64,000 nt of DNA from Alphaproteobacteria bacterium (GTDB lineage: Bacteria; Pseudomonadota; Alphaproteobacteria; SHVP01). Within the stretch, counting starts at the first letter, position 1, and the number at the start of each line of letters is the position of its first letter. Of this stretch, positions 62,159-64,000 are shown one piece after another. The notes below the pieces were generated by a model. It ran no database searches, had not been told where the DNA came from, and saw nothing but the letters and a program-made list of their open reading frames with translations. The stretch lies in assembly GCA_040216735.1 (NCBI GenBank), contig JAVJOO010000002.1, forward strand, positions 85,118 to 149,117, given 5' to 3'. The position numbers were made by a program, and so were the translations under genes.

Positions 62159-63568
62159 ATGGCTGCACTCCCGCAACAGTTCGATTGGAAACGGCAACGG
62201 ATTCTTCTGCTCGACCAGGACGATCAATTCCGCTTCTGGGCGCGTGGGGTCTTCAATCGCCTCGGCACCGCCGAGGTGATCAGCACCGCGAGCGGCTTCG
62301 ACGCGCTGCACGCGCTCGAGCGCACCGACGCGACGCTCGGCATGGTCGACCTCGAGTTCAAGGGAATGACCGCCGCTGAATTCATTCGCGACGTCCGGGC
62401 AAAACGCGCCCAGCGTCTGTCGGCCCTGCCGATCATTCTGATGGCGAAGACCCAGGACAAGAAATCGATCTATGAAGCGAGCTTACAGGGGATCGAAGGG
62501 ATCATCGTCAAACCGATCGCCGAAAAGGCGATGCTGACGCGGGTCGTCACGACGATCCTGAAGCCCGAGCGAATCGTGCTCAACAGCGGCTTTGCCGGCC
62601 CCGACCGCCGCGAACTGCCCCGCATCGAACCCGAAGCGCCGAAACTTGCACCGGCCCCGCGGGCTAGGCCGGAGGCGAAAGCCGCGCCACGCCCCGCCGG
62701 GAAGGAACGGCGTGGGCCGACCGGCGTGGTCCTCAAGCCCCAGGGCAAAGCCGCCCCGGCCAAAGCGGCGGCCCCGAAGGATGAACCGATCGAGACCCGC
62801 GATCCGCCTGCCCCTGTAAAAAAGCCCGCACCGGCGAAGCTGGACGACGCCGATATCGTCGCGGCGAAACCGAAGGCCGAGATCCGCGATTTCAAAGATG
62901 AAGTCGCCGTGACGCCCAAGAAAGAAGTGCGCGATTTCGCCGAAGAGGTTGTCCAAGCCCCGCCCAAGAAGGAACGCCCCGACTGGAAGGCGGCGCTGAC
63001 CCCAAAGAAAAAGCCCAAAAAGAAACGCGACAGCGCGCCCTCGGTCGATATCGTCGGCATCCTGGGCGCCCACCAAACTTGGCTCGACACTAACGGCCAA
63101 GAAGGTGAGAAGGCGCGTTTCGAGGGCATGGATCTGTCGGGCGCCGATCTGGCCGGTGCCAACTTGGCCAACGCCAGTATGCGCGGAGTCAATCTCTCGG
63201 ACAGTGACTGCTCGGGCGCGCAAATGATGTCGGCCGAATTGCGCCGCGCCAACCTGTCGGGCGCGCGCCTTGCCGGAGCCGACCTCTCCTATGCAGCCAT
63301 GCGGCATGTCGACCTGTCGTTGGCCGATCTCTCAGGCGCGATCCTGGTCGGCGCCGACCTCGCGGGCGCGCGGCTGGCCAAGACCAACGTCAAACAGGCC
63401 GACCTCACCCGCGCCAGCCTATTGGGTGCCGACCTCGACAATGCCGACCTCAAGGAAGCCGGCGGCCTGACCCAGTCGCAGGTCGGCAAGGCCTACGGCA
63501 CGAAATCGACCGTTCTTCCGCCCGGCCTGAAGGCCGGATCGCCGGAAGAGTGGTCGGAAAACCTCTGA
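62159..63568 (+). CDS. Receiver domain fused to a pentapeptide-repeat domain
   Basis: A 469-residue protein. Residues about 12-135 are a receiver (Asp19/21/22 pocket, Asp64 in GMVDLEF, Lys118 in IVKPI), 140-295 is a Lys/Ala/Pro-rich disordered linker with two similar blocks around AEIRDFKDEV and KEVRDFAEEV, and about 320-435 is a run of pentapeptide repeats (LSGADLAGANLANAS-type) that folds as a right-handed beta helix. Such helices often mimic DNA or bind gyrase, but here the receiver suggests phospho-control of an interaction. No kinase nearby. Read-through of sthA is possible (57 bases). Confidence 0.88.
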   Translation: MAALPQQFDWKRQRILLLDQDDQFRFWARGVFNRLGTAEVISTASGFDALHALERTDATLGMVDLEFKGMTAAEFIRDVRAKRAQRLSALPIILMAKTQDKKSIYEASLQGIEGIIVKPIAEKAMLTRVVTTILKPERIVLNSGFAGPDRRELPRIEPEAPKLAPAPRARPEAKAAPRPAGKERRGPTGVVLKPQGKAAPAKAAAPKDEPIETRDPPAPVKKPAPAKLDDADIVAAKPKAEIRDFKDEVAVTPKKEVRDFAEEVVQAPPKKERPDWKAALTPKKKPKKKRDSAPSVDIVGILGAHQTWLDTNGQEGEKARFEGMDLSGADLAGANLANASMRGVNLSDSDCSGAQMMSAELRRANLSGARLAGADLSYAAMRHVDLSLADLSGAILVGADLAGARLAKTNVKQADLTRASLLGADLDNADLKEAGGLTQSQVGKAYGTKSTVLPPGLKAGSPEEWSENL

Positions 63569-63590
63569 CCCCAACATTGGGATCGACGGA

Positions 63591-64000
63591 TTGACCGGCG
63601 CGTCCGACGACGACGGGCTGCCGGCGGGCGAGCGTCCGCCGATTGTCCTCCTGATGGGCTTCGTCCTCGCCGGGGTGCTGGCGATCAACGTCTATGTTCC
63701 GGCGTTGCCGGAAATCCGACAGGTGCTGGACGCCTCGCCGACCGAAATCCAACTCACCCTGACCGTATTCTTAGTCGCCTTCGGCGTGGCGCAGCTCGTG
63801 CTCGGGCCGATGTCGGACCGCTATGGCCGCCGCCCGGTGCTGCTATGGGGCAGCGCGCTGTTCGTGGTCGCCAACGTCGTTTGTGCGCTGGCCGTGTCGA
63901 TCGAAGCGTTGCTCGTGGGCCGCGTCCTGCAAGCCTTCGGCGCCTGCGCCGGCAGCGTCGTCACCCGCGCGTTGGTGCGCGACGCTTGGGGCCGCGACCG
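63591..64000 (+). CDS. Bcr/CflA-type MFS transporter, N-terminal part (runs off the right edge)
   Basis: A fourth DHA1 exporter, cut by the window end. From a TTG at 63591 it reads a 17-residue leader, then helix 1 with VLAINVYVPALPEIRQVL, GPMSDRYGRRPVLLWG between helices 2 and 3, and LQAFGACAGSVVTRALVRDAW. TTG is the first start in frame after the previous gene; ATG at 63654 would cut into helix 1. It follows the receiver-pentapeptide gene by 22 bases. Confidence 0.88.
   Translation, partial: MTGASDDDGLPAGERPPIVLLMGFVLAGVLAINVYVPALPEIRQVLDASPTEIQLTLTVFLVAFGVAQLVLGPMSDRYGRRPVLLWGSALFVVANVVCALAVSIEALLVGRVLQAFGACAGSVVTRALVRDAWGRD

Noticed and set aside
60734..62311. Another long minus-strand frame antisense to sthA
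   Set aside because: Same reason; sthA is clear on the plus strand.

Overview
The window is a 64 kb piece of a chromosome from an alphaproteobacterium, most likely a Rhodospirillales-type marine or soil heterotroph. The reasons are high G+C with dense, short-gapped genes; typical alphaproteobacterial neighbours (argH-lptM-lysA-DUF4175, the zinc-ribbon gene divergent from ftsEX, metX-metW beside an aromatic operon, HIG1-adenosyltransferase-etfBA-3-hydroxyacyl-CoA dehydrogenase); alphaproteobacteria-typical families (DUF2125, DUF4170, CpdR-like receiver, PhaR, short COQ7); and the abundance of TRAP transporters, SDRs, GSTs and SRPBCC proteins. I saw no CRISPR array, rRNA, prophage or insertion sequence. 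One tRNA gene, tRNA-Leu(CAA), is present.

Layout: 1-8 kb is a catabolic/transport region (end of one TRAP DctM, a methyltransferase, a complete TRAP system with a bicupin inside it, two SDR dehydrogenases, RidA). 8-20 kb holds three Bcr/CflA-type drug exporters, the tRNA-Leu with a compositionally foreign-looking methyltransferase beside it, a DedA-DsbB-COQ7 run, an HNH nuclease, a membrane adenylate cyclase and GluQRS. 20-33.7 kb is core metabolism and envelope: B12 adenosyltransferase, ETF, hydroxyacyl-CoA dehydrogenase, argH, lptM, lysA, DUF4175, a receiver protein, hpt, ftsEX, gmhB, plsC. 33.7-35.2 kb is a visibly A+T-richer two-gene cassette inserted between plsC and the B12-dependent ribonucleotide reductase. 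37.6-45.7 kb has a ChaC-type cyclotransferase carrying an in-frame palindromic insertion, DUF2125, the aromatic amino-acid operon (chorismate mutase-like, hisC, tyrA) divergent from metXW, a methyltransferase and a GST. 45.7-49.8 kb is a polyhydroxybutyrate cluster (short synthase, phaA, phaB, divergent phaR). 49.9-52.6 kb has phoX with a candidate Pho box and a rho-independent terminator. The rest is a mosaic of single enzymes, an ArsR-SRPBCC-SRPBCC-GST cassette ending in a frameshifted monooxygenase, sthA, a receiver-pentapeptide fusion and the start of a fourth Bcr/CflA exporter.

How it fits together: acyl-CoA oxidation (ETF, hydroxyacyl-CoA dehydrogenase), carbon storage (phaCAB, phaR), NADPH balancing (sthA) and phosphate scavenging (phoX) suggest a cell adapted to fluctuating nutrients. 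Cobalamin links two loci: the adenosyltransferase at 20.3 kb makes the cofactor needed by the class II ribonucleotide reductase at 35.3 kb. The best candidates for something not yet described are the low-GC two-gene cassette (33726-34981), the methyltransferase with an all-helical N-terminal half next to tRNA-Leu, the palindromic element inside chaC, and the receiver-pentapeptide fusion. All functional calls are from reading sequence motifs and family knowledge; no database search was possible.
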